This document shows, piece by piece, positions 7,882-16,756 of a DNA stretch of 64,000 nt. This DNA comes from Snuella sedimenti (GTDB taxonomy: Bacteria; Bacteroidota; Bacteroidia; Flavobacteriales; Flavobacteriaceae): positions 1 through 64,000 of the forward strand of contig NZ_JAELVQ010000009.1 in assembly GCF_016428595.1 (NCBI RefSeq). The letters are read 5' to 3'. Each line of letters starts with the position of its first letter. The first letter of the stretch is position 1. The translations under genes were made by a program, and so were the position numbers. Below the pieces are notes generated by a model. That model was not told where the DNA came from and did not search any database. It saw only the letters and a program-made list of their open reading frames with translations.

Positions 7882-9015
7882 ATGGATTTTAAAATAAAAC
7901 TATCCACACCCCACATGGGAGGCCAGGAATTGAAATACATTCAAGAGGCCTTTGATACAAACTGGATAGCGCCGGCTGGTAAAAACATAGGTGCTTTTGA
8001 GCAGGCTTTAGAAGCTTATTTAGGAAGAGGTGTTTATGTCGCAGCCTTATCTTCGGGCACTGCAGCTATTCATTTGGCTTTGATACTCGCAGGTGTAAAA
8101 AGGGGAGATGAGGTGATTTGCCAGAGCATGACCTTTGTAGCATCAGCAAATCCTATCCTGTATCAGGGAGCAATGCCCGTATTTGTTGATAGCGAAAGCG
8201 AGACTTGGAATATGTGTCCCAAACATTTGGAGCGAGGTATTGAAGATCGGATTGCGAAAGGTAAAAAACCCAAAGCCATTATTGTGGTTCATATTTTTGG
8301 CATGCCTGCCAAAATGGATGAGATACTTAAGGTCTCCCAAAAATATGGCATTCCACTTATAGAAGATGCCGCCGAAGCCCTAGGAAGTAAATATAAGGGG
8401 CAGCAATGTGGCACTTTTGGTGATTTTGGAATCCTATCATTTAATGGTAATAAAATGATAACGACTTCGGGAGGAGGTGCATTAATTTGTAAGGATGAAA
8501 AACTAAAACAAAAGGCTATTTTTTTAGCTACACAAGCTAAAGATGATGCTCTATGGTATGAGCATAGCGAGGTAGGGTTCAACTATCGTTTGAGTAATAT
8601 TTCTGCGGGCATTGGTCGAGGACAAATGAAGGTGTTGTGCGATTATGTTGAAAAGCGTAGAGCGAACCATCAATTTTATCAGCAATTATTTCAATCATAT
8701 GATTTTATTGAGGTGTTTTCAGAACCATCATTAGATTGCTTTTCGAATTATTGGTTAAATTGTATCCAAATCCATTCAAATGAAGCCAATATAACCCCTT
8801 TGGGCTTATTGAAATATCTGAAGGATCATAAAATTGAGTCAAAACCCATATGGAAACCATTACATTTACAGACCGCGTTTAAAGGTTGTTCGCTTTACGG
8901 TAATAAAGTGTCGAAATCGATTTTTGAACAGGGACTGTGTTTGCCATCGGGATCAAATTTAAGTAAAACGGATAAAGAGTTTATTGTACAGGTTGTGTTG
9001 GGGTATATAACATAA
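7882..9015 (+). CDS. DegT/DnrJ/EryC1 sugar aminotransferase, PglE-like
   Basis: This PLP enzyme transfers an amino group from glutamate to a 4-keto-6-deoxy UDP-sugar. Visible are the phosphate-binding SSGTAAIHLAL (about 57-67), the PLP-nitrogen aspartate in LIEDAAEALG (Asp162) and the Schiff-base lysine in SFNGNKMITTSGGG (Lys191). FNGNK is the form seen in PglE, the UDP-N-acetylbacillosamine aminotransferase. Length is 377 aa. With the PglC-like transferase before it and a PseB-like dehydratase after it, it fits a bacillosamine-like or FucNAc4N branch. That dehydratase carries a stop codon, so its substrate supply is uncertain. Confidence 0.88.
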   Translation: MDFKIKLSTPHMGGQELKYIQEAFDTNWIAPAGKNIGAFEQALEAYLGRGVYVAALSSGTAAIHLALILAGVKRGDEVICQSMTFVASANPILYQGAMPVFVDSESETWNMCPKHLERGIEDRIAKGKKPKAIIVVHIFGMPAKMDEILKVSQKYGIPLIEDAAEALGSKYKGQQCGTFGDFGILSFNGNKMITTSGGGALICKDEKLKQKAIFLATQAKDDALWYEHSEVGFNYRLSNISAGIGRGQMKVLCDYVEKRRANHQFYQQLFQSYDFIEVFSEPSLDCFSNYWLNCIQIHSNEANITPLGLLKYLKDHKIESKPIWKPLHLQTAFKGCSLYGNKVSKSIFEQGLCLPSGSNLSKTDKEFIVQVVLGYIT

Positions 9016-9433
9016 TGGGCAGTCCGTCATTGCGAGCATAGCGAAACAATCCGTAAGTTCGGTAGGCCTAACTATGAGATTACTTCGGTCGCAGGCTTTG
9101 TTTTCAACAGATTGCTTCGTCCTTCGTCCTCGGCATGACGCATGTTGGGGTGTTGTATGAAATAAAGGGCAGTCCGTCATTGCGAATCCAGACGTTTGCA
9201 GTCTGGATGAAGCAATCCCTTGGAGGCAAGTTTCATATACAACACATAGCTTCGGTTGTACTTCTTTCCCAATTAGGTATTTTATATCATTTAAATAATA
9301 GAATTCTATAAACTAATCTCAAGAAAACTATATTTACCTTAAATTAGCTGTTAAAATTTGCTATTGCGAATGAGGAGCGAATGAAGCAATTTCTTTTTTA
9401 TAAAGGAATTTGCAGTATTAATATTAAATTCTA
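9016..9433. repeat. Intergenic region with dispersed copies of the CGTCATTGCGA repeat
   Basis: GGGCAGTCCGTCATTGCGA occurs twice (about 9018 and 9168). The first leads a ~115-bp unit (9025-9140, ending GGCATGACG) and the second a shorter one (9175-9219) with a small internal stem, TCCAGAC..GTCTGGA. A third, degenerate half unit (ATTGCGAATGAGGAGCGAATGAAGCAAT) lies near 9363-9390. These are the same family as array A but with different centres. No gene is seen. Confidence 0.75.
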
Positions 9434-10444
9434 ATGAATTCAAAAACAACATTCAATTATAAAGGAAAATCCATATTAATTACGGGTGGCACAGGCTCGC
9501 TTGGTCAAGCACTTACCAAACATATTCTAAAGAAACATCCTGAAGTGGCACGTGTGGTTGTTTTTTCAAGGGGTGAACAGAAACAGGCATTGATGGCACG
9601 GGAATTATCTGTTGAAGAATATCCGCAATTACACTTTATAATTGGTGATGTAAGGGATAAAGAGCGTGTATTACAAGCCTTTCAGGGTATCGATTATGTG
9701 ATTCATACAGCGGCCATGAAAGATATAAGTATTACGGAAGCGAATCCCGGGGAATGTATTAAAACGAATATTGGAGGGGCAGAAAATGTTATTGAAGCAG
9801 CTTTAAAAACAAAAGTATCCCGTGTGGTGGGGTTGTCTACGGATAAAGCTTGTGCTCCAGTCAGTTTGTATGGAGCAACCAAACTGGCAGCCGATAAATT
9901 ATTTGTGGCGACCAATTGTATTCCAAGCAACCAGAAGACACGTTTTTCAGTAGTGCGTTATGGTAACATGATGGAATCCAGTGGTTCGGTAGTGCCGTTT
10001 TTTTTGAAGAAAAAAGAGTCCGGGATTTTGCCTATTACACATCCCGAGATGACACGGTTTAATATCTCGATTTAGGAGGGGGTAGATATGGTATTGTATG
10101 CTTTGGAGTGCGCTTGGGGCGGCGAAATTTTTGTGTCTAAACTCCCTTATTATAGAATTACAGATTTGGCCGAAGCGATAAGTCCAGACTGTAAGAAACC
10201 TATTGTGGGCATACGCCCCAGAGAAAAGATCCATGAAGAAATGATAGCGCTTGCCGATGCCTTTTGCACTTACGATTTGGGAAACTTCTATGTTATTTTA
10301 CCACCGAATCCTAACTGGGAGGTAGAGGAATTTGTTAAAATTTACAAGGCTAAAAAAGTGAATACGGGATTTAGTTATAATTCCGGCGAGAATACAAAAT
10401 GGGAAACTGTAGAAAGTTTGAAGGCCTTGGTAAGCAAGGTGTAA
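9434..10444 (+). pseudogene. PseB-like UDP-GlcNAc 4,6-dehydratase gene with one in-frame amber codon
   Basis: The 336-codon frame encodes an SDR of the inverting UDP-GlcNAc 4,6-dehydratase family: GGTGSLGQ near residue 18, GEQKQ near 47, STDKA at 135-139, and the catalytic YGATK at Tyr146/Lys150. At codon 214 (10073-10075) TAG interrupts TRFNISI-stop-EGVDMVLYALE, where relatives read NISLEEGVDMVL. The frame continues undisturbed to the natural C-terminus at 10444, so a single GAG-to-TAG change explains the break. Without suppression the product would lose the C-terminal substrate-binding third. It is the likely partner of the PglE-like aminotransferase upstream. Confidence 0.85.
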
Positions 10445-10487
10445 TTATTTAAACAGTTTTTTTAACAATTTTATCGACTAAATAAAC

Positions 10488-10517
10488 TTGTTAACAAGAG
10501 GAATTATAGTACTTTTG
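10488..10517 (+). promoter_or_regulatory. Predicted flavobacterial promoter
   Basis: TTG at 10488-10490, a 19-nt spacer and TACTTTTG at 10510-10517 match the Bacteroidetes -33/-7 consensus. It lies about 45 nt before the GTG start of the second UDP-HexNAc dehydrogenase and would drive the AT-rich core of the polysaccharide locus. Confidence 0.6.
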
Positions 10518-10563
10518 CCACAAGATTGAAAAAGATCGTTTTCTGAATATAAAATCTACTAAT

Positions 10564-11832
10564 GTGAATTTAAAAGAATATAAAATAGCGATAATTGGAC
10601 TTGGTTATGTAGGTTTGCCTCTAGCGGTTGAGTTTTCAAAAAAGAGATTTCAAGTTTTTGGTTTTGATGTGAATGAAAAAAGAATTAATGAACTTAAGAA
10701 GGGAAAAGATTCAACTAAAGAAGTTTCCGAAAAGGAGCTTGCAGAAGTTCCTTTTTTGCATTTTACAACTAAGTTAGAAGCTATTAAAGAGGCAGATATT
10801 TATATAGTTACTGTTCCAACACCCATTGATAATTATAAAACCCCCGATTTATTACCTCTTAAAAAAGCAAGTCAAACAATTGGAACCATATTAAGTAAAG
10901 ATAATATAGTCATTTATGAGTCTACGGTGTATCCTGGATGTACCGAAGAAATTTGTGTACCAGAGTTAGAGAAAGTCAGTGGTTTGGTATTTAACAAGGA
11001 CTTTTTCTGCGGTTATTCGCCTGAAAGAATTAACCCGGGAGATCCGGTGCGTAAAGTACATAACATTGTAAAAATAACATCAGGCAGTAACCCTGAAATA
11101 GCGGATATTATTGACAAACTATACAATGAGATTGTAACTGTCGGGACTCATAAAGCATCTTCAATAAAAGTTGCAGAAGCTGGTAAAATTATAGAAAACA
11201 CACAAAGGGATGTTAATATTTCATTGATGAATGAATTGTCTTTGATTTTTGATAGAATGGGGATAGATACTTTGGAGGTCCTAGAAGCAGCAGGAACTAA
11301 GTGGAATTTTTTACCATTTAGACCAGGATTAGTTGGAGGGCATTGTATTGGTGTTGATCCGTATTATTTAACCCATAAAGCGGAAAGCTTGGGGTATTAC
11401 CCGGATGTTATACTATCAGGGAGACGTGTTAATGATAACATGGGGATTTTTATTGCCAATAAGGTTGTGAAATTAATGGTTGAGAAAGGGCATGTTGTTA
11501 AAGGAGCTAAAGCTTTGGTTTTAGGAATAACTTTTAAAGAAAACTGTCCAGATATAAGAAATTCAAGGGTTATTGATGTTGTAAGAGAATTGCAGAGTTT
11601 TGGAATTAGAGTTGACGTATACGATCCATATGCCTTAAAAGAAGAAGTTTTTGATGAGTACGGTATTATGTTAAAAGAAAAACCTGAGACTGGATATGAT
11701 GCTGTTATCTTGGCTGTTGGACATGAAGAATTTAGAGAATTGGATTTTAAATCCTTTGGCAATGGATTGGAAACTGTTATTTATGATGTTAAAAGTTTTT
11801 TGCCAAAAGAAATGATTACAGATAGGCTTTAA
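10564..11832 (+). CDS. Second UDP-N-acetylhexosamine 6-dehydrogenase, TviB/WbpO type
   Basis: This is a 422 aa paralogue of the enzyme at 4509-5774, with the same motifs: GLGYVG at 12-17, VPTPID, YESTVYPGCTEE, GYSPERINPGD, and the catalytic cysteine in GGHCIGVDPYYL near 261. The two proteins agree at roughly three quarters of positions, but this gene is visibly richer in A+T and resembles the genes after it. Translation starts at GTG 10564. The pair could be redundant or could prefer different UDP-HexNAc epimers. It is the first gene of the core cluster, behind its own predicted promoter. Confidence 0.88.
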   Translation: MNLKEYKIAIIGLGYVGLPLAVEFSKKRFQVFGFDVNEKRINELKKGKDSTKEVSEKELAEVPFLHFTTKLEAIKEADIYIVTVPTPIDNYKTPDLLPLKKASQTIGTILSKDNIVIYESTVYPGCTEEICVPELEKVSGLVFNKDFFCGYSPERINPGDPVRKVHNIVKITSGSNPEIADIIDKLYNEIVTVGTHKASSIKVAEAGKIIENTQRDVNISLMNELSLIFDRMGIDTLEVLEAAGTKWNFLPFRPGLVGGHCIGVDPYYLTHKAESLGYYPDVILSGRRVNDNMGIFIANKVVKLMVEKGHVVKGAKALVLGITFKENCPDIRNSRVIDVVRELQSFGIRVDVYDPYALKEEVFDEYGIMLKEKPETGYDAVILAVGHEEFRELDFKSFGNGLETVIYDVKSFLPKEMITDRL

Positions 11833-11937
11833 GGTGGTTGTTTTAAGTATATCAACGTGTATATTTATGATGTTTTAAAAAGAAAACACAGAATTGTTGT
11901 TATTAGAAGGTTAGATTTAAATTAATAATATAAATAA

Positions 11938-12969
11938 ATGTTTAAAGATAAAGTATTAATGATTACTGGAGGCACGGGGTCCTTTGGGAATGCAGTATTG
12001 GATAAATTTTTGGATTCTGAAATCAAAGAAATACGAATTTTTAGTCGTGACGAAAAGAAACAAGAAGATATGCGTATTAACTATAAGAATGATAAACTGA
12101 ATTTTATTGTTGGGGATATACGTGATTTTGATAGTATTAATAATGCAATGAGAGGGGTTGATTATCTATTTCATGCAGCTGCTCTTAAACAAGTTCCTTC
12201 TTGCGAATTTTATCCTTTACAAGCCGTTAAAACAAATATATTAGGGGCCGAAAATGTTTTAGAGGCTGCAGCAAGAAATAAGGTAAAGAAAACCATTGTG
12301 TTAAGTACAGATAAGGCTGTGTATCCTATAAATACTATGGGTATGTCTAAAGCTATGATGGAGAAGTTGGCAATTTCTAAATCAAGAGACCCCAGAGTAC
12401 AAGAAAATGATGGTGTAATTTGTGCTACTCGTTATGGTAATGTAATGGCATCAAGAGGGTCTATTATCCCTTTATTTATAAAACAAATTAAAGAAGGAAA
12501 AGAACTTACGGTTACAAATACCAGAATGACTCGTTTTATGATGTCTTTAAAAGATTCTGTTGATTTAGTAATGTTTGCATTTCAAAATGCAAATCCCGGA
12601 GATATTTTTGTTCAAAAATCACCTGCTGCAACTATTTTAACCTTAGCCGAAGCATTAAAAAGCTTATTTAAAGCCGAGAATAAGATTACTATTATTGGAG
12701 CAAGACATGGTGAGAAAATGTATGAAACACTATGTGGAAAAGAAGAAATGTCTAAATCCGAAGATCTGGAACACTACTATAGAGTACCTGCAGATATGCG
12801 AGATTTAAACTATACCAAATATGTACAAGAAGACGGGCCAAGACTACAAGACGAAGAGTATAATTCTGATAACACTCAACAACTAAATGTAGAAGAGTTA
12901 AAAGAATTATTATTGACAATTGATTATGTAAGAGAAGAATTATCTCTTCAAGACACCAATAACATATAA
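11938..12969 (+). CDS. UDP-GlcNAc 4,6-dehydratase/5-epimerase, CapE/WbjB/FnlA-like
   Basis: The protein is an SDR of the polysaccharide-biosynthesis (CapD/FlaA1) group that makes a UDP-2-acetamido-2,6-dideoxy-hexos-4-ulose. GGTGSFG is at residues 11-17 and LSTDKAVYP at 122-130. Where most SDRs have YxxxK it has MGMSK, with Met134 and Lys138, a substitution known from the CapE subgroup, which 5-epimerises as well as dehydrates. Length is 343 aa. Its 4-keto product is the natural substrate of the aminotransferase encoded 8 bp downstream, so this is probably the first committed step of the amino-sugar module that follows. Confidence 0.85.
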   Translation: MFKDKVLMITGGTGSFGNAVLDKFLDSEIKEIRIFSRDEKKQEDMRINYKNDKLNFIVGDIRDFDSINNAMRGVDYLFHAAALKQVPSCEFYPLQAVKTNILGAENVLEAAARNKVKKTIVLSTDKAVYPINTMGMSKAMMEKLAISKSRDPRVQENDGVICATRYGNVMASRGSIIPLFIKQIKEGKELTVTNTRMTRFMMSLKDSVDLVMFAFQNANPGDIFVQKSPAATILTLAEALKSLFKAENKITIIGARHGEKMYETLCGKEEMSKSEDLEHYYRVPADMRDLNYTKYVQEDGPRLQDEEYNSDNTQQLNVEELKELLLTIDYVREELSLQDTNNI

Positions 12970-12977
12970 TATTTTAG

Positions 12978-14066
12978 ATGATATCATTAGTAAAAACGGG
13001 CTTACCTACATCAGATGTTTTAATGCCAGCACTAGAAAAGGTGCTGTATAGCGGTTATATTGCACAAGGTACTGTAGTAGATGAGTTTGAGAATTTGTTT
13101 TCGGACTATATTGGAAATAAATTTTCGGTTTCGGTAAATTCAGGAACAGCAGCCTTACATATAGCTCTAATATTGGCAGATGTAAAAGAAGGAGACGAAG
13201 TAATTAGTACACCACTTACTGCAGAACCTACAAATACAGTAATTGGTCAAACAGGAGCTAAGATAGTATGGGCAGATATTGATTCTTGTACTGGAAATAT
13301 ATGCCCGAAAGATGTCGAAAGGAAAATTACCTCAAAAACAAAAGCAATAATGACTGTCGATTACGCAGGGATACCAATCGATATTGCTTCTTTTAAAAAA
13401 ATTGAGAAAAGATACAAAATACCAATTATAGAAGATGCAGCTCATGCTTTAGGAGCAAAGTTTTCAAACAAAAAATTAGGAAATCATTTTCGATTTACAA
13501 CATTCTCTTTTCAGGCGATTAAGCATATGACTACAGTAGACGGAGGGATGATTTGTTTTAGAGATAAGGAAGACTACGAAAAAGCCAAATTAATTCGATG
13601 GTTCGGTTTAGATAAGAAAAAAACAAGACAAGACAATGATATTACTGTGCAAGGGTACAAATATCATATGAATAATGTTAATGCACAAATTGGTATTACG
13701 CAACTTAATAGAATTCATGAATTGGTGGATCCATATATAGAAAATGGAAAATATTATGATGAAGAATTAAAAGGAGTCGAAGGTGTTGAGCTTTTAAAAT
13801 ACTATCCCAATTCAGAACCATCGTATTGGTTATATACACTTAAAGTAGAAAATAGAGGTCGGTTTATTTCTAAACTTGCCGAGCATGGTATTATGGCTTC
13901 AGAATTACACAAAAGAAACGATATACATTCTATATTTTCTAACTCAAAAACGGTTTTGCCAAATCTGGATGTTTTTTCCAAAAAAATGGTACATATCCCT
14001 TGCGGATGGTGGGTAACTAATGAGGAAAGGCAAAAAATTGTAAATGTTATTAAAAATGGGTGGTAA
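12978..14066 (+). CDS. DegT-family sugar aminotransferase (catalytic lysine present)
   Basis: This 362 aa PLP-dependent aminotransferase should convert the 4-keto sugar from the CapE-like enzyme to a 4-amino-4,6-dideoxy sugar. SGTAAL (55-60) binds the PLP phosphate, IIEDAAHALG places the ring-nitrogen aspartate at 153, and FSFQAIKHMTTVDGG supplies the Schiff-base lysine (Lys182). It ends 21 nt before a second DegT-fold gene that aligns along its whole length but lacks this lysine. The two may form a heterodimer. The C-terminal motif IPCGWWVTNEE recurs in the neighbour. Confidence 0.9.
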   Translation: MISLVKTGLPTSDVLMPALEKVLYSGYIAQGTVVDEFENLFSDYIGNKFSVSVNSGTAALHIALILADVKEGDEVISTPLTAEPTNTVIGQTGAKIVWADIDSCTGNICPKDVERKITSKTKAIMTVDYAGIPIDIASFKKIEKRYKIPIIEDAAHALGAKFSNKKLGNHFRFTTFSFQAIKHMTTVDGGMICFRDKEDYEKAKLIRWFGLDKKKTRQDNDITVQGYKYHMNNVNAQIGITQLNRIHELVDPYIENGKYYDEELKGVEGVELLKYYPNSEPSYWLYTLKVENRGRFISKLAEHGIMASELHKRNDIHSIFSNSKTVLPNLDVFSKKMVHIPCGWWVTNEERQKIVNVIKNGW

Positions 14067-14087
14067 TCTCAATGAAACCAAATTTTT

Positions 14088-15158
14088 ATGATTCCTATAT
14101 TTAAACCTTATATGCCTGATAATGTAACTTCTGAACTAGAGAAAATACTCTATTCTGGAAGATTAGCATTTGGTGAAAATGGTAAAGAGTTTGAACAAAA
14201 ATTATCAAATTATATTGGTACTAAAAAAGTACTAACAATTAGTTCTTACAATCACGCATTACTTATTATTTTATCTACCTTAGGTTTACAACCCGGAGAT
14301 GAAGTTATAGCATCACCAGTTAGTTGCTTAGCATCTAATCAGCCTTTTGCTATTAAAGGACTAAAAGTTATTTGGACAGATGTAGAACCAAACTCTGGAA
14401 CAATGTCTCCAGAGGATGTTAAAAAGAAAATAACTAAGAACACAAAGGCTATTTTTCATAATCATTATTGCGGATATTTGGGGCATATCAATGAAATCAA
14501 TGCCATAGGTAAAGAACATGGTATTCCTGTGATTGATGATTGTATCGAAGCATTTGGATCTGAATTAAATAATAAGAAAACAGGAAATCTTGGAACGGCT
14601 ATAACCGTTTTTTCGTTTCAAACAGTTAGGTTACCAAATACAATAGACGGCGGAGCATTAGTTTTTGAAGATGAAAAATTATTTCAAAAAGCTAAATTAA
14701 TTCGAGATTATGGTATAGATAGATCTATTTTTAGAAATGAGTTTAACGAAATCAATACAGCTTGTGACATAAAATTAGAAGGTTATGGAGCGCTAATGAG
14801 TGAGATAAATTCGTTAATTGGTTTACGACAAATCGACCATATAGATACATTAATTCAAAAACAAAGAGACAATGCCTCTGTATGGATGGATAGTATTGAA
14901 GAGATGAAAGACATAAAGAGTCTCAAATTGTTACCCGATTCCCTACCTAATTATTGGGTATATGGTATAATAGCAAAAGATAAATATGCTGTAATGAAAG
15001 ATTTTAGAGGAAAAGGGTTTTATGCCACAAGCGTGCATATAAATAACAATATATACTCTGTTTTTGAAAATAGAGTAGAGTTAAAAGGAGTAAATGAATT
15101 CATGAATCATTTTGTAGCTATTCCTTGTGGTTGGTGGTTTACAAATAAAGCAGGATGA
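14088..15158 (+). CDS. DegT-fold aminotransferase homologue with the PLP lysine replaced by arginine
   Basis: The 356 aa protein aligns end to end with the gene before it. The position of the Schiff-base lysine reads FSFQTVRLPNTIDGG (Arg181, codon AGG), and the phosphate-binding SGTAAL is replaced by SSYNHAL (52-58). The aspartate region remains (VIDDCIEAFG, Asp151). An aldimine with PLP is therefore not expected. It could be a structural or regulatory partner of the active aminotransferase, or use PLP/PMP without covalent attachment, as ColD does with a histidine at this place. The C-terminus is slightly short (CGWWFTNKAG) and its stop overlaps the next start (ATGA). No frameshift is seen, so the protein appears maintained. 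Confidence 0.85.
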   Translation: MIPIFKPYMPDNVTSELEKILYSGRLAFGENGKEFEQKLSNYIGTKKVLTISSYNHALLIILSTLGLQPGDEVIASPVSCLASNQPFAIKGLKVIWTDVEPNSGTMSPEDVKKKITKNTKAIFHNHYCGYLGHINEINAIGKEHGIPVIDDCIEAFGSELNNKKTGNLGTAITVFSFQTVRLPNTIDGGALVFEDEKLFQKAKLIRDYGIDRSIFRNEFNEINTACDIKLEGYGALMSEINSLIGLRQIDHIDTLIQKQRDNASVWMDSIEEMKDIKSLKLLPDSLPNYWVYGIIAKDKYAVMKDFRGKGFYATSVHINNNIYSVFENRVELKGVNEFMNHFVAIPCGWWFTNKAG

Positions 15159-15826
15159 AAGTAATTTTTTTAGCCTATAGAGAATGGGCAATCGAGGTGT
15201 ATGAAGCAATTAGAAAAAATCCTAAATTGTCAAAAATCACTTTTTGTAAAACGCAAGATGAACTAAAATCTCTTAATATAGAAGATTATAATTTATTAAT
15301 TACTTGCGGCACCAGTGAAAAACTAGGTAATACAGTTTTAAGCAGGATAGAAGTAATTGGTGTGCATTGTGCAGAGTTAGATAGATACTCCTATGGGTCA
15401 CCAATTCAGAATCAAATTATTGATGGAATAGTATTCTCTAAACATAGAATTTTCAAATTAACTTTTGATGAAAACTCTGATAGAGCTCATGCTCATGCCT
15501 GTTTATTTTCTCATGAAGTAGATCTTGATTTATCTGGAAATATGAAAGAGATATTATTTCAAATGACAGCTACAAGCATCGTTCTTTTTAATATGTATTT
15601 ACATGACTTCCCTGATATAACATGGAAAAGTTGGCCAAAAGAAGAGGTCAAAAGAGAAAGAAGAGTTCCTAATGATAGTCGTTTGTCAAAAGAACAATTC
15701 ATGAAAATGAATACAGAACAGTTGTATAACTTTTTTAGATCTCTAGAAGAACCATATCCAAATGGATATATTGAAGATGAGGTTGGTCGGTTATATATAA
15801 AAAATACAGAATTCAAAAAGAAATAA
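15155..15826 (+). CDS. Divergent formyltransferase-fold protein
   Basis: The 223 aa protein resembles the N-terminal Rossmann domain of formyltransferases: MKVIFLAYREWAIEVYEAI at the start, a central VIGVHCAELDRYSYGSPIQNQIIDG, and LDLSG near 124-128. Against the neighbour's INIHHSHLLRFKGR, the catalytic asparagine is replaced by Gly69 while the histidine (His71) and a possible aspartate (Asp125) remain. Formyltransferase activity is therefore doubtful. It starts inside the stop of the preceding gene (4-bp overlap) and ends one base before the next, canonical formyltransferase, indicating tight translational coupling. Confidence 0.6.
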   Translation: MKVIFLAYREWAIEVYEAIRKNPKLSKITFCKTQDELKSLNIEDYNLLITCGTSEKLGNTVLSRIEVIGVHCAELDRYSYGSPIQNQIIDGIVFSKHRIFKLTFDENSDRAHAHACLFSHEVDLDLSGNMKEILFQMTATSIVLFNMYLHDFPDITWKSWPKEEVKRERRVPNDSRLSKEQFMKMNTEQLYNFFRSLEEPYPNGYIEDEVGRLYIKNTEFKKK

Positions 15827-15827
15827 T

Positions 15828-16565
15828 ATGCGAATAGCTTTTGCCGCAAGTCGAAATTTGGCTGTTGAAATAATTCGATGGATTGATACAAATAAGAGTC
15901 TATATGACATTGAGCTAGTAGGAGGAATCGCCCCAAGTTTTAAAGGATGGTGGGATGAACAAGTAAAACATGTTTATGAAGAATTAAAAATACCGGTTTA
16001 TTCGAGTATCGAAGAATTAATAGAACAAACCTCACCAGATTTAATTTTCTCTTTGAATTATTGGAAATTAATTTCTTCAGAATGTATATCTAAAGTAAAA
16101 AAGGGAATCATTAATATACATCACTCTCACTTATTAAGATTTAAAGGAAGGTACTCGACTAGTTGGGCTATTATTAATGCAAGGAAGGATAATTATTGGA
16201 AACACGGAACAACATTGCATTATATAGATGAAAAATTAGATGAAGGAAAAATTATTGCCAGTAGTTCTTGTCCTATAGAGGAGAAGGATACAGCAGAAAC
16301 GTTGTTTAATAAAGTAGAAATACTGGCGGTTGATCTTTTTAAAGAAAAATTTAAGGATATACTAAATGGAGTCGAAAGCTTTCTTGAGCCTTCAGAGATG
16401 ACCTATTATTACGATAAAGATTCAAACAAAAACTTGAAGTTAGACCCAGAATCTTCAATAGAAGAAATATATGATTTTGTAAGGGGTTGGAGCTTTAAAG
16501 ACAGACCAAAACCCTATTTTGAATATAATGGACAAAAAATGTATTTATCATTGAATGATGTATAA
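15828..16565 (+). CDS. Sugar N-formyltransferase (canonical triad)
   Basis: This protein should transfer a formyl group from N10-formyltetrahydrofolate to a sugar amine. The family triad is visible: Asn96 and His98 in INIHHSHLLRFKGR and an aspartate in YIDEKLDEGKII (Asp138). About 90 C-terminal residues form a small extra domain. Length is 245 aa, similar to small dTDP/UDP-amino-sugar formyltransferases. With the CapE-like dehydratase and DegT pair upstream, the likely product is a 4-formamido-2-acetamido-2,4,6-trideoxyhexose on UDP. The exact sugar is inferred from context only. Confidence 0.8.
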   Translation: MRIAFAASRNLAVEIIRWIDTNKSLYDIELVGGIAPSFKGWWDEQVKHVYEELKIPVYSSIEELIEQTSPDLIFSLNYWKLISSECISKVKKGIINIHHSHLLRFKGRYSTSWAIINARKDNYWKHGTTLHYIDEKLDEGKIIASSSCPIEEKDTAETLFNKVEILAVDLFKEKFKDILNGVESFLEPSEMTYYYDKDSNKNLKLDPESSIEEIYDFVRGWSFKDRPKPYFEYNGQKMYLSLNDV

Positions 16566-16756
16566 TTAAGTTTTTTATTTAAGATAGAGTATAAATTGGA
16601 TATCAAAAGGATAAAAATTTACGAGCCTTTAATAATGATCGTATCTTAATTAGTTATACAAATTTGATAAACTGTTTGTAGTTTTAAATTAAAAACACTT
16701 AATATTTTAAGAGTAGTTAGTAACAATTATGTTTCAAAAGAAATCAATTTTCGTTA

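Noticed and set aside
8959-9180. Minus-strand frame of 73 codons behind the PglE-like gene
   Set aside because: Made of repeat translations (LTDCFAMLAMTDC); not a gene.
11397-11762. Minus-strand frame of 121 codons within the second dehydrogenase gene
   Set aside because: Shadow of a strongly conserved gene on the + strand; low-complexity Ser/Thr/Leu-rich product.
11938-12969. Loss of the catalytic tyrosine (Met134) in the CapE-like dehydratase as a defect
   Set aside because: The MGMSK form is characteristic of the active CapE/WbjB subgroup and is not a sign of decay.
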